Assembly: GCF_900107545.1 (NCBI RefSeq)
Contig: NZ_FNQZ01000001.1
Span: 1-64,000, forward strand
Length of the DNA stretch: 64,000 bases
Reading direction: 5' to 3'
From: Pseudobutyrivibrio sp. ACV-2
GTDB taxonomy: Bacteria; Bacillota; Clostridia; Lachnospirales; Lachnospiraceae
Positions within the stretch are counted from its first letter, which is position 1, and each line of letters starts with the position of its first letter. The position numbers were made by a program, and so were the translations under genes. Below, one piece after another: positions 34,183 to 42,306 of this stretch. The notes under the pieces are model-generated. The model was not told the origin of the DNA. It searched no databases and saw only the letters and a program-made list of their open reading frames with translations.

Positions 34183-34971
34183 CTATACTTCTTTCTCCTC
34201 ACTATATTTTTCTAGCAGATATTTAATATTTCCAATGGTTGGAACAGAATAGTTTTGAGTAATAATAAACTTAAGTAGCCAAAATGCTAAAACTAAAATC
34301 AATATAGGAATGAGACAGGTTACCACTACCATTACGGCCAAGGCACGAATGAGTTGTGATAAATAGTTTCCAGCATTTGAAATGGTTGCTTCTGCAGAAT
34401 TGGTAAGTTGAGAAAGTATGCCTGCATCTTCGACATCAGCAGAGGACAGTTCATTATTTTGAGCAGCTGAAATTGTCTCTTCGTAGGTATTAGAAACTAA
34501 ATTTGTAATCTGCACAGTACAAGGGACTATTAAATAAATGATAATTCCTGCAAGCAGGAGCTTTACAGCTATTTCTTTAAATTTAACGTTATTAAAGAGT
34601 AGGTAAAGAACCAGCAATATGCATATGGCTGGAATAACAATATATGTAACGATAAAACCTGAAATTAGAGCAAAGTACTGTTCGAAAAACAGTGCGCTAA
34701 GGACAATTAAAAAGTATGTTGAGAAATTGGCCAGCTGGTCTGCAATTGGAGTACCTGCATCACCCGGTATGAGGGAAATAGCAGTTGAAGCAATTGCTGA
34801 ACCGGCAGATAGGCCCATAACAGTATTTATTTTTTCATCAAATGACTCTATGTTTGTTTTATTGAATGAAAAGTCTGGATCAGTTGCAACTTTACTAAGC
34901 TTTGTAAAAGATAAGATCCCAATAAAAATGCATAGCGTGATAAGACAGTATTTTTTTATAGTTGAATTCAT
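34183..34971 (-). CDS. Multi-pass membrane protein of unknown function
   Basis: This 262-aa protein starts at an ATG after AGGGGGCG. It has an N-terminal membrane helix, an exposed segment, at least two hydrophobic helices in the middle (YFLIVLSALFF, VTYIVIPAICILLVLYLLF), another at AVKLLLAGIIIYLIV, and a strong one near the end (MVVVTCLIPILILVLAFWLL). I recognise no family. It lies 12 bp after the DUF4230 gene on the same strand, so the two membrane proteins likely work together at the cell surface. Confidence 0.65.
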   Translation of the reverse strand: MNSTIKKYCLITLCIFIGILSFTKLSKVATDPDFSFNKTNIESFDEKINTVMGLSAGSAIASTAISLIPGDAGTPIADQLANFSTYFLIVLSALFFEQYFALISGFIVTYIVIPAICILLVLYLLFNNVKFKEIAVKLLLAGIIIYLIVPCTVQITNLVSNTYEETISAAQNNELSSADVEDAGILSQLTNSAEATISNAGNYLSQLIRALAVMVVVTCLIPILILVLAFWLLKFIITQNYSVPTIGNIKYLLEKYSEEKEV

Positions 34972-34983
34972 TAGTAGCGCCCC

Positions 34984-35628
34984 CTAATTAAAAGCTAAAG
35001 AATATTTATTTGTATCTATTAGCTGAGAAACAAAGTTTGCAATTATGGTTTTAGCTTGTGTATCAGCTTTATCTAATAAGCCCTTGCTTAAAGCATTCTT
35101 CTTGGCATTTTCTTTAAATTCTTTTTGAGCATTATTAAAGTCTTTTGGCTTGATTGGATTCCAAAATTTGTTATCAGAATCGTATTCTTTAAAGCTATTT
35201 TCATCTACAGTTACGGTGTGTACTTCTGAATCTGGAATCGTAATTGTTATCACTTTATTATTGTCGTCTACAGAAACTTTTATTTTTGAAAAGTCTACAC
35301 CAGCCTCGACAACACCATCATAGCTATATGTAAATGATGATTTAGAGGTCCAAAATGCGATTTGCTTTTCCTTGGTATATTCTTCAACTTGAGTAAAGTA
35401 GTACTCTTGCGTAATAAGAAATCCCATATCATTTAGACCATCTTCAATTATAGAAAAGTCTGTAGTATAGCTTGTGTTAGTTTCGTCGTATGACTTTGGA
35501 ACAAGATTTTGGAATGATGAATTGGAATCGTCTGAATTAAGATGACTAGTTATAATCAAATAAATTGAAGCAATTCCCAAGAGAATAATCAGAGTGATTC
35601 CTAATCTATTTAATGTCTTTTTATTCAT
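34984..35628 (-). CDS. DUF4230 family protein
   Basis: This is a 214-aa protein with an ATG after AGGGGT. One N-terminal membrane helix (GITLIILLGIASIYLII) anchors it. The outside part matches DUF4230: ITQEYYFTQVEEY, FTYSYDGVVEAGVDFSKI, a VITITIPDSEV strand, then a helical end. The role of DUF4230 proteins is not established. It pairs with the downstream multi-pass membrane protein gene (12-bp gap). Its left neighbours on the plus strand are gene fragments. Confidence 0.8.
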   Translation of the reverse strand: MNKKTLNRLGITLIILLGIASIYLIITSHLNSDDSNSSFQNLVPKSYDETNTSYTTDFSIIEDGLNDMGFLITQEYYFTQVEEYTKEKQIAFWTSKSSFTYSYDGVVEAGVDFSKIKVSVDDNNKVITITIPDSEVHTVTVDENSFKEYDSDNKFWNPIKPKDFNNAQKEFKENAKKNALSKGLLDKADTQAKTIIANFVSQLIDTNKYSLAFN

Positions 35629-35696
35629 ATTTACCCCTATTATCTGCTAAAAGCATAGTGTTGGTAACATATAATAAACAATGTTTTATTAATTAT

Positions 35697-35819
35697 ATGC
35701 CAATTTTAGTTTGCTTGCACGTATATGAGACACATTTTCCCTTCGCCCGCGGCATCGGTTACTTTGTGAGTCATCAAAAGGAATATGTAGAGCAGTTAGA
35801 GAGATTTATATCTGCTTAG
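35697..35819 (+). pseudogene. C-terminal fragment of a lost gene
   Basis: The end of this frame (RGIGYFVSHQKEYVEQLERF) reads like a protein C-terminus, possibly an alpha/beta-hydrolase, although nothing upstream in frame looks coding and no ribosome site precedes it. It is directly followed by a good ribosome site and another truncated ORF. The identity is a guess. Confidence 0.35.
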
Positions 35820-35844
35820 AGAACAGACAGGGAGGAAAAGTATT

Positions 35845-36000
35845 ATGAAAACAGATTATAAAAATTGGATGCCTAAGGGCATGATTAGTGGATTTGCCAC
35901 AGCAGCAATTCCCGGATATGATCCAGATGTTAGAAGTGATTTTAGCAGCATTGAGGAGATTTCAGCGGAACTAGAAGGCTTTTTCAGCAACTGTATCTGA
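35845..36000 (+). pseudogene. N-terminal fragment (51 aa) of a truncated gene
   Basis: The ATG follows a strong AGGGAGGAAAAG site. The product begins MKTDYKNWMPKGMISGF, which looks like a genuine protein start and recalls the front of some Clostridia methyltransferase-like proteins. After about 44 codons it runs into the 3' end of the convergent SRAP gene and stops. It overlaps that gene by 30 bp, so a deletion probably fused the two. Confidence 0.5.
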
Positions 36001-36594
36001 TAATGCAAATTGTATCAAATCTGCAGGATTAGAAGAAGGATTAATCCAATCATTAATTTTGTTCTTAGGAAGCATGAGTGGCATTCTATCATGTATCTTA
36101 GCCAGCTCTGCTGAGGGTTCTGTGGTAAGGATGACAAAGACAGGATATCCATCCTCAATACGATATAGGCCGCATAGCCAGGTAGTAGTGCAGCCGGCTG
36201 GCTGAATGGCGTATTTATCACCGGTTTTTATTTTTCCATCAGGGCTTTTAAAATGTTCCCATTCATAGTAGTAGGCTGCAGGAATGACACATCTATGAGA
36301 TTGCCAAGCATCTTTAAAGGTAGGCTTTTGACCAGCTGTTTCAAGTCTTGCATTGAATAGGGTTCGCTTATTATCCCTGGCAGTGAAGCCCCATTGCATA
36401 GGAAACACCTGTTGTTCTCCTTTAGAGTTAGGCGCAATTACAGGTACTATATCTGTAGGGCGGACTTCTCCATCTGTGATAAGTGGTCTGGCATGAGTAT
36501 CTATAAATTTGTCAGTGAGAGGTGATCTCTTTGCAATATCTATTATTTCTCTTAATTCAGGTTGAGTTATATCAAGTGCATATCTGGTACACAT
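35971..36594 (-). CDS. SRAP/HMCES (YedK-like) abasic-site protein
   Basis: This is a 207-aa protein. Cys2 directly follows the start Met (MCTRYAL), as required for the thiazolidine crosslink to abasic DNA. PMQWGF, FNARLET, RCVIPAAYYYEWEH with the catalytic Glu, and KIHDRMPLML with the active His are all present. SRAP proteins shield abasic sites in single-stranded DNA. Its promoter closely resembles that of the Y-family polymerase 2.7 kb away, suggesting joint induction by DNA damage. Confidence 0.92.
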   Translation of the reverse strand: MCTRYALDITQPELREIIDIAKRSPLTDKFIDTHARPLITDGEVRPTDIVPVIAPNSKGEQQVFPMQWGFTARDNKRTLFNARLETAGQKPTFKDAWQSHRCVIPAAYYYEWEHFKSPDGKIKTGDKYAIQPAGCTTTWLCGLYRIEDGYPVFVILTTEPSAELAKIHDRMPLMLPKNKINDWINPSSNPADLIQFALSDTVAEKAF

Positions 36595-36603
36595 AATGGT
36601 TCT

Positions 36604-36649
36604 CCTATGGAAATTCCTCTGCAGGTACTCGTTCTAAATCAGAATAGTT
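36604..36649 (-). repeat. Fragment of a YolD-like gene, repeated from 32209-32254
   Basis: 44 of these bases match the end of the YolD-like gene with two differences. On the minus strand they still read NYSDLERVPAEEFP and stop, just ahead of the SRAP start. It is a relic of a second polymerase/YolD operon copy. Confidence 0.75.
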
Positions 36650-36708
36650 CTTTTCATGGTGAATAGTTAATAATCTATAATAAATGTCGAATGTATGTTT
36701 GTACTTTT

Positions 36709-36737
36709 ATAATACACCTGAATGCGCGATGAGTCAA
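36709..36737 (-). promoter_or_regulatory. Promoter of the SRAP gene
   Basis: Minus strand: TTGACT (36737-36732), 17-bp spacer, TATTAT (36714-36709). The flanks (GATTGACTC, GGTGTATTAT, ACAAACATA, TTCGA) are shared with the Y-polymerase promoter. Confidence 0.6.
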
Positions 36738-36837
36738 TCAAAAACAGAAAATTTGTTCTATTTCATATTATAAAGTCTTGTCTACTCTTTGTGCCTGAAA
36801 TGACATATTTTAATTTCATTATGGTAAAATAAAATAT

Positions 36838-36965
36838 AGATTTCGGATGCTGATGCCATAACGGAGCATGGCAAACAGGCTCACTTTAGGGGACTTGAGG
36901 AATTAAAAGCAGGATTTGTAGGAGAAAGTGTAATAGAGAGATTCGAGTCGACAATTAAGCCCTAA
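36838..36965 (+). pseudogene. Gene fragment, C-terminal end
   Basis: An open frame without a start codon encodes about 41 residues (including EHGKQAHFRGLEELKAGF) and stops at TAA 36963. It looks like the end of a protein cut off by rearrangement. No family is assigned. The AAGCC/GGCTT hairpin at 36957-36970 follows. The rest of 36738-37119 holds the GNAT leader. Confidence 0.35.
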
Positions 36966-37040
36966 GGCTTGATTATAAAATTTATTAAAAGGAGAAGTGC
37001 TGTTTGACAAAGTACAACACACGAGAGATTGTAGGCTAAC

Positions 37041-37074
37041 CGGGAGGTTTGCAGACAATCACACAAACCTCCCG
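37041..37074 (+). promoter_or_regulatory. Perfect 10-bp leader hairpin before the GNAT gene
   Basis: CGGGAGGTTT (37041-37050) and AAACCTCCCG (37065-37074) pair perfectly around a 14-nt loop. The left arm resembles a ribosome binding site and the right arm an anti-Shine-Dalgarno, so it could exchange with the real AGGAGG 30 nt downstream. Confidence 0.5.
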
Positions 37075-37119
37075 CTGAAAAGCAACTTATGGTCACAAGT
37101 TTTCAGGAGGTAAAAAACA

Positions 37120-37746
37120 TTGAATAAAAATGACTACACTATTCGATTAGAAGAAAAGAAAGATTACAGAGAAGTAGAGAACCTGGTAAGAGAATCATTT
37201 TGGAACGTATACCGTCCAGGGTGCAGTGAGCACTATGTGATTCATGTACTGAGGGATGATGAGGCTTTCATACCAGAACTTGATTTTGTCATGGAAAAAG
37301 ATGGAGCACTGATTGGCCAGAACATGTTCATGAAGACTATCATTGAAGCAGATGATGGCAGAGTGATTGATATTCTTACTATGGGACCGATTGGTATTAC
37401 TCCAAAACTCAAGCGCCAGGGCTACGGCAAGGCTATTCTTGACTATTCTCTTGAGAAGGCCACTGCAATGGGCTTTGGTGCAGTTCTTTTTGAAGGCAAT
37501 ATTGATTTCTATGGTAAAAGTGGTTTTGATTATGCTCGTAAATTTGGCATCAGATATCATGATTTGCCAGAGAAAGCTGACGATTCATTCTTTCTCTGTA
37601 AGGAGTTGATTCCAGGGTATTTGGATGGCATAACTGGAGTTTATCAGACACCACAGGGATATTATGTCAGTGACGAGGATGTGGAAGAGTTTGATAAAGC
37701 ATTTCCGCCAAAGGAGAAGCTAAAGCTTCCAGGGCAGATATTTTAA
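37120..37746 (+). CDS. GNAT N-acetyltransferase
   Basis: This 208-aa protein starts at TTG 37120, 8 nt after CAGGAGGT; there is no ATG alternative. It has the GNAT fold with TIRLEEKKDYREVENLVRES, a VIDILTMGPIGITPKLKRQG strand, and the acetyl-CoA loop R-Q-G-Y-G-K, followed by GFGAVLFEGN and YGKSGF. The YhbS/Eis-like pattern does not identify the acceptor. It stands alone between a structured leader and a terminator. A 42-codon relic with 19 identical bases of its 3' end lies at 49486-49613. Confidence 0.88.
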   Translation: MNKNDYTIRLEEKKDYREVENLVRESFWNVYRPGCSEHYVIHVLRDDEAFIPELDFVMEKDGALIGQNMFMKTIIEADDGRVIDILTMGPIGITPKLKRQGYGKAILDYSLEKATAMGFGAVLFEGNIDFYGKSGFDYARKFGIRYHDLPEKADDSFFLCKELIPGYLDGITGVYQTPQGYYVSDEDVEEFDKAFPPKEKLKLPGQIF

Positions 37747-37758
37747 TTGAATAGTATT

Positions 37759-37798
37759 AGCCTCACCTATGTGTAGAATCACAGGTGGGGCTCTTTTT
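37759..37798 (+). terminator. Terminator after the GNAT gene
   Basis: AGCCTCACCT (37759-37768) pairs with AGGTGGGGCT (37783-37792) with one G-U pair, then CTTTTT. Confidence 0.75.
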
Positions 37799-37862
37799 GT
37801 TGAATGTTTAGTTTATATATCATAAAATTTTAATATAAGGTTAATTGCTGGGGGATGAGGAT

Positions 37863-38687
37863 TTGAAGATATTTGAGAAGCTAGTATGGAAGCCAGTTGC
37901 ATGGATTGTTGTTTTTGTGATTGGCATGGTGGTTTTTACGTTTTTAGATTTACCAATTGCAAAAGCAGTATATCGGAATAACAACACCTATGGAAGAGTA
38001 TTTGAAATAGTTGGTTTGTTTACTACACCAATGGCGGGAATCTTTTTTGCGATTAGTAATTTCTATACTATTAGAGTAGCAAAAAAGAGGATGCTGTCTT
38101 TCATTTTAGGGTGGTTAGCTCTGATTGCCTTTGTCGGAATAAATTGTCTTTCTATTTTTATGCTGAATAAAGAATGGTTCACTAATATGTTTTTGCTGTA
38201 TGTTCTATTCATTTTTTTCTCAAGGTGGGCTGTTAGGTATATATGTAGTTATGCACAGGTGGTGGAATTAAGAAAAGTAATGATAGTTGGCCTGAGTGCT
38301 ACACTTATGGCAGTTCTGGGCCAGACCTTGATTAAGTATTGTTTTAATCGGCCAAGATTCATCTGGCTTACAGATCCTGATACTCAGTTCAGGTATTGGT
38401 TTGTACATTATCCAATGTCTCATGATTCATCATTTCCATCTGGTCATGCTGCCCAATCTGCTCTTAGTTTTATTCTGGTAATGTTTAGACGATTCGTTCC
38501 CAATTTTAGGACTAAAAAATGGGACATAATAATGTGGACCGTTGCCATATTTATAACTGGGTCAACGATGATATCCCGTATGCTTTTGGGAGTTCATTAC
38601 GCCACTGATGTTTGGGCAGGAGCTTTTTTAACACTATTTACTATATCGTTGTCAAATTGGTATGTAGAGAAAGTTTATAAGGAATAA
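37863..38687 (+). CDS. PAP2-superfamily membrane phosphatase
   Basis: The start chosen is TTG 37863 after GGGGGATGAGG; an in-frame TTG at 37845 would precede that site. This gives 274 aa with about six membrane helices. The three phosphatase motifs are present: KYCFNRPR (Arg163), PSGH (192-195) and SRMLLGVHYATD with the catalytic His. Such enzymes dephosphorylate undecaprenyl pyrophosphate, phosphatidate or related lipids at the outer face of the membrane. It is followed after 30 bp by an M15 peptidase gene, so a cell-wall link is likely. Confidence 0.87.
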   Translation: MKIFEKLVWKPVAWIVVFVIGMVVFTFLDLPIAKAVYRNNNTYGRVFEIVGLFTTPMAGIFFAISNFYTIRVAKKRMLSFILGWLALIAFVGINCLSIFMLNKEWFTNMFLLYVLFIFFSRWAVRYICSYAQVVELRKVMIVGLSATLMAVLGQTLIKYCFNRPRFIWLTDPDTQFRYWFVHYPMSHDSSFPSGHAAQSALSFILVMFRRFVPNFRTKKWDIIMWTVAIFITGSTMISRMLLGVHYATDVWAGAFLTLFTISLSNWYVEKVYKE

Positions 38688-38717
38688 ACACAAGGATAAG
38701 CTTTAAGGAGGTAGCTA

Positions 38718-39509
38718 ATGAAAAGACGACTGCTAACTTTGGTACTCGTTATTGTAATCGGTGGTGTATTTGCATGTGGTCAAGAACCTACAAATACACA
38801 GGCTAGTGTTCTTGAAGAGTCATCTGCGAATGTGACGGACAAAACAGAACAGGTAGCATCACGGGAAGGTTTTTATATTCAGGAAATATCAGACGAGTTG
38901 TTTGAAAGGATGAAAAGTGGGAATACCTATAAAGAGGATTGCATTGTTCCTCGTGAGGACCTTCGGTATCTTGTGGTTCTTCACAAAGATAAGGACGGCA
39001 ATACTCATCAAGGGGAAATGGTGGTTCACAAACTGATTGCTGAGGATGTACTGGAAATTTTTGAGCAACTGTATGATGCTGGATATCCCATTGAAAGAAT
39101 GGTGCTTCCGGATAACTATCTTGCAGATGATGAGATTATGATGCGCGACAATAACTCATCCAGCTTCAACTTCCGATTTATATCTCACACGAACAAGATT
39201 TCTAAACATGGTTTGGGAATGGCAATAGATATTAACACACTTTACAATCCTTACCATAAAGTCGTGACAAATGATGATGGCAGTAAAGAAGAAGTAATAG
39301 AACCTGCCACAGGAAAACCTTATCTGGACAGAACACAAAACTTCGATTACAAAATAGAAAAAGGTGATCTTTGCTATAGGCTCTTTACGGAAAAAGGATT
39401 TGAATGGGGAGGAGACTGGACAGATAGAAAAGACTACCAACATTTTGAACTACCTAGCGACATCACCGAGAAGTATTCTGAAATGTATAGCCTTAAAAAT
39501 GTAAAATGA
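38718..39509 (+). CDS. M15-family peptidase lipoprotein (DD-carboxypeptidase-like)
   Basis: This is a 263-aa protein with an ATG after AAGGAGGTAG. The signal peptide ends in a lipobox GVFAC with Cys20. The mature part carries the zinc-peptidase motif SKHGLGMAIDIN (His164, Asp171) and a distal DYQHFE (His242) after EWGGDW. These define M15C-type L,D- or D,D-peptidases acting on peptidoglycan cross-bridges or stem peptides. It would be tethered to the outside of the membrane. It is likely co-transcribed with the PAP2 gene. Confidence 0.87.
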   Translation: MKRRLLTLVLVIVIGGVFACGQEPTNTQASVLEESSANVTDKTEQVASREGFYIQEISDELFERMKSGNTYKEDCIVPREDLRYLVVLHKDKDGNTHQGEMVVHKLIAEDVLEIFEQLYDAGYPIERMVLPDNYLADDEIMMRDNNSSSFNFRFISHTNKISKHGLGMAIDINTLYNPYHKVVTNDDGSKEEVIEPATGKPYLDRTQNFDYKIEKGDLCYRLFTEKGFEWGGDWTDRKDYQHFELPSDITEKYSEMYSLKNVK

Positions 39510-39602
39510 CATCAGCTAAGGACTCTAAGACAACCGGTTGCAAAGTATATTTTTTTATATACTGTGTTTTAAAATTTATATTTGTAATAGTTACTTTTTG
39601 TT

Positions 39603-39640
39603 AACCTATCCCTAACTTAAAAGAAAGGGATAGGTTTTTT
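39603..39640 (+). promoter_or_regulatory. Terminator-like hairpin directly before the maltodextrin operon
   Basis: AACCTATCCCT (39603-39613) pairs perfectly with AGGGATAGGTT (39626-39636), and TTTTTT ends two bases before the ATG at 39643. The only Shine-Dalgarno-like sequence for that gene (AAAGGGA) lies in the right arm. It must be either the upstream terminator or an attenuator/ribosome-site switch for the operon. Confidence 0.7.
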
Positions 39641-39642
39641 AG

Positions 39643-40911
39643 ATGAAAAAGAAATTATTATGTTTACTGTTAAGCAGCACACTATTGATGGGGATGGTAG
39701 GCTGCGGTGATGCAACTGGTTCAGCAAAGACCACAGGGACCGACGATGAGGAGAGCCTGTATGCTGAAGATGCAAAGCTGAAGCTTTGGGGCTCACAGGA
39801 TGATCAGGAATATCTTCAAGATGCCATCGATAGTTTTAAGGAGGATTTCCCAGAAGCTGCAAATTGGGACATTGAACTTGCTGTAGTTAGTTCAGCTGAT
39901 GCCAAGGACCAGGTTCTTAAGGATACAGAAGAAGCAGCTGATGTATTTGAGTTTGCATCAGATCAGCTATACAGTCTTGTTACAGCCGGTACACTTTATA
40001 AAATAACATCTGATAGAGAGGATGTTGAATCTAGAACAACAAAAACTGCAGTAGATGCGGCTATTTTAGATGGCAATTTATACGGATATCCATCTACATC
40101 AAATTCATACATTATGTATTATGATAAATCAAAGTATACAGAGGATGATGTAAAGAATTTGGATACAATACTTTCTAAGGATTTAGGAAGTGATGTTAAT
40201 TTTGCAATGGACCTTGATAATGGTTGGTACATGGCAAGCTTCTTCTTTGGAAATGGATGTACACTTTTCGGTACTGACGGACAGGATGCATCAGAGTGCT
40301 CATTCAACAATGAAAATGGTTTAGAGGTTGGAAATTACATCTTAGATTTGACACATAACAAAAAGGTTGGCAACTATGATGATACATTATTATTATCAGG
40401 ATTTGCTGACAGAACTCTTGGAGCTGCTATCACAGGAACCTGGAATGCAGTAGCTATTAAAGAGTACTTAGGTGACGATTTTGGAGTAACAACATTCCCA
40501 ACAGTAAATCTCGCAGAAGGTAAAGAGGTACAGCCAAGTCCAATTGTTAACTTTAACATCTACGGTGTAAATGCACAGACAAAATACCCATTAGAAGCAA
40601 TGGCATTGGCAAACTATATTACATCTGAAAAGATTCAAAAGCTTAGATTTGAGCAGCGTTCATCAACACCAGTATGTAACTCTCTTATAGAAGATAAGGA
40701 GCTACTTGGTTCAAATCCTGCAGTTAGTGCATTGGCAGAGCAGGTTGCTCTGGCTTCAACAGTACAGACATCAAACCCACAGATTTCAAATTTCTGGTCA
40801 CCAATGGAAGCATTTGGTCAGGATTGTATTGCTGGCAACATCACTCATGATAATATGCAGCAAGCACTTGATACATTGGTAGAAAGTATTCTTGCAAAAT
40901 TAGGCGAATAA
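39643..40911 (+). CDS. Maltodextrin-type ABC binding lipoprotein
   Basis: This 422-aa protein has a lipobox MVGCG (Cys21) and a family 1 solute-binding fold: KLKLWGSQDDQEYLQDAIDS, DVFEFASDQLYSL, LYGYPSTSNSYIMYYDKS and GAAITGTWNA. This is the MalE/MdxE group. It delivers oligosaccharide to the two permeases that follow, and the pullulanase behind them makes alpha-glucans the probable substrate. No ATPase is encoded here, so a shared MsmK/MalK-type ATPase elsewhere must power uptake. A hairpin overlaps its ribosome site. Confidence 0.9.
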   Translation: MKKKLLCLLLSSTLLMGMVGCGDATGSAKTTGTDDEESLYAEDAKLKLWGSQDDQEYLQDAIDSFKEDFPEAANWDIELAVVSSADAKDQVLKDTEEAADVFEFASDQLYSLVTAGTLYKITSDREDVESRTTKTAVDAAILDGNLYGYPSTSNSYIMYYDKSKYTEDDVKNLDTILSKDLGSDVNFAMDLDNGWYMASFFFGNGCTLFGTDGQDASECSFNNENGLEVGNYILDLTHNKKVGNYDDTLLLSGFADRTLGAAITGTWNAVAIKEYLGDDFGVTTFPTVNLAEGKEVQPSPIVNFNIYGVNAQTKYPLEAMALANYITSEKIQKLRFEQRSSTPVCNSLIEDKELLGSNPAVSALAEQVALASTVQTSNPQISNFWSPMEAFGQDCIAGNITHDNMQQALDTLVESILAKLGE

Positions 40912-40921
40912 TAAAATGCTT

Positions 40922-40958
40922 TAGACTCTCTGAAGTTAATTTGGGGAGTCTATTTTTT
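40922..40958 (+). terminator. Internal attenuating hairpin between binding protein and permease
   Basis: TAGACTC (40922-40928) pairs with GAGTCTA (40946-40952) followed by TTTTTT. In the middle of an operon this usually lowers downstream transcription or protects the 3' end of the binding-protein mRNA. Confidence 0.7.
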
Positions 40959-40974
40959 AGGAAAGGAAATCCAA

Positions 40975-42306
40975 ATGCTTAAAACATTTAAAAAGGGTGA
41001 TAATATCACAAGATTATCTCTGTTGATTTTTGGCCTTGGAAATATAGTTAGAGGCCAGCTGGGAAAGGGATTGATTTTTCTGGGCGTAGAGATACTTTAT
41101 ATTTTTTATTTTATAGAATATGGAATAGGCGCTTTAAAGGGATTATTTACCTTAGGCACTCAAGAGCAGGGCTGGGTGATGGATGAAAGAAAGGGCATAG
41201 AGATTCTAGTAGATGGAGATAATTCTATGCTTCTTCTATTGTTTGGCACTTTATGTCTGATGATAATTGCCAGTTTGCTTATTGTAGCAAAGCTTAGTTT
41301 AGAATCAGCATATTTGGCGCAGGAGAGTATTGAAAAGGGATTAAAACCTGTGTCACTAAAAAAGGATTTAAGTTTTTTCCTGGATTCAAAAGTACATATA
41401 ACTCTTTTATGCATGCCTATCATTGGTATTTTAGCATTTTCAGTTTTGCCACTTTTATACATGATACTTGTAGCTTTTACAAACTATAATCATGACCATC
41501 AGCCACCAGGAAAGCTGTTCGATTGGGTTGGACTTGATAACTTTTTTGTCATTTTAAATACCCACTCACCTTTAGGAAAAAGCTTTTGGCCTATATTAAG
41601 CTGGACTATTGTTTGGGCTATAGTTGCTACAATTACATGCTTCCTTTTTGGATTAATTCTTGCTATGTGGATTAATTCTCCTTATGTAAAAATCAAAAAG
41701 GTGTGGCGCTCAATTCTAGCAACCAGTGTGGCAGTTCCACAATTTGTTTCACTACTTATAATTAGAACAATGCTTCAGCCAGAAGGCTCAGTCAATGTGT
41801 TATTAAAGGAACTTGGAGTGATTGACAACGCATTGCCATTTTGGGCAAATGCTACCTGGGCTAGAATTACAATCATACTTGTAAACCTGTGGATTGGAGC
41901 ACCATACACAATGATGATTGTTACAGGTATTCTTATGAATATACCAGCTGAACTATATGAAGCAGCAAAGATTGATGGAGCCAATACCATTACTATATTT
42001 AAAAAGATTACATTGCCATATATTGTTTTTGTAATGACCCCATATTTGATTACTCAGTTTATAGGTAATGTAAACAACTTCAATGTTATTTTCCTGTTAA
42101 CCGCAGGAGGACCAAGTACCATCGATTACTATCAGGCAGGAAAGACCGATTTGCTTGTTACATGGTTGTACAAATTAACTGTTGGTAGCAAGGATTATTG
42201 CTATGCATCTACAATCGGTATCCTGGTATTTATTATATCTGCAGCGGTTTCGTTATTGACCTATCACAGAACCTCTGCATATAACAATGAGGAGGGCTTC
42301 CAATAA
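40975..42306 (+). CDS. MalF-like ABC permease
   Basis: This 443-aa protein starts at an ATG after AGGAAAGGAAATCC. It has the long N-terminal region with extra membrane helices typical of MalF, then the permease core and the EAA loop EAAKIDGANTITIFKKITLP that docks to the ATPase. Its stop overlaps the ATG of the MalG-like gene by one base. Together they form the maltodextrin channel. Confidence 0.9.
   Translation: MLKTFKKGDNITRLSLLIFGLGNIVRGQLGKGLIFLGVEILYIFYFIEYGIGALKGLFTLGTQEQGWVMDERKGIEILVDGDNSMLLLLFGTLCLMIIASLLIVAKLSLESAYLAQESIEKGLKPVSLKKDLSFFLDSKVHITLLCMPIIGILAFSVLPLLYMILVAFTNYNHDHQPPGKLFDWVGLDNFFVILNTHSPLGKSFWPILSWTIVWAIVATITCFLFGLILAMWINSPYVKIKKVWRSILATSVAVPQFVSLLIIRTMLQPEGSVNVLLKELGVIDNALPFWANATWARITIILVNLWIGAPYTMMIVTGILMNIPAELYEAAKIDGANTITIFKKITLPYIVFVMTPYLITQFIGNVNNFNVIFLLTAGGPSTIDYYQAGKTDLLVTWLYKLTVGSKDYCYASTIGILVFIISAAVSLLTYHRTSAYNNEEGFQ

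Noticed and set aside
33944-34252. Plus-strand ORF opposite the Y-polymerase upstream region
   Set aside because: Covers the promoter and terminator of minus-strand genes; no ribosome site, no protein pattern.
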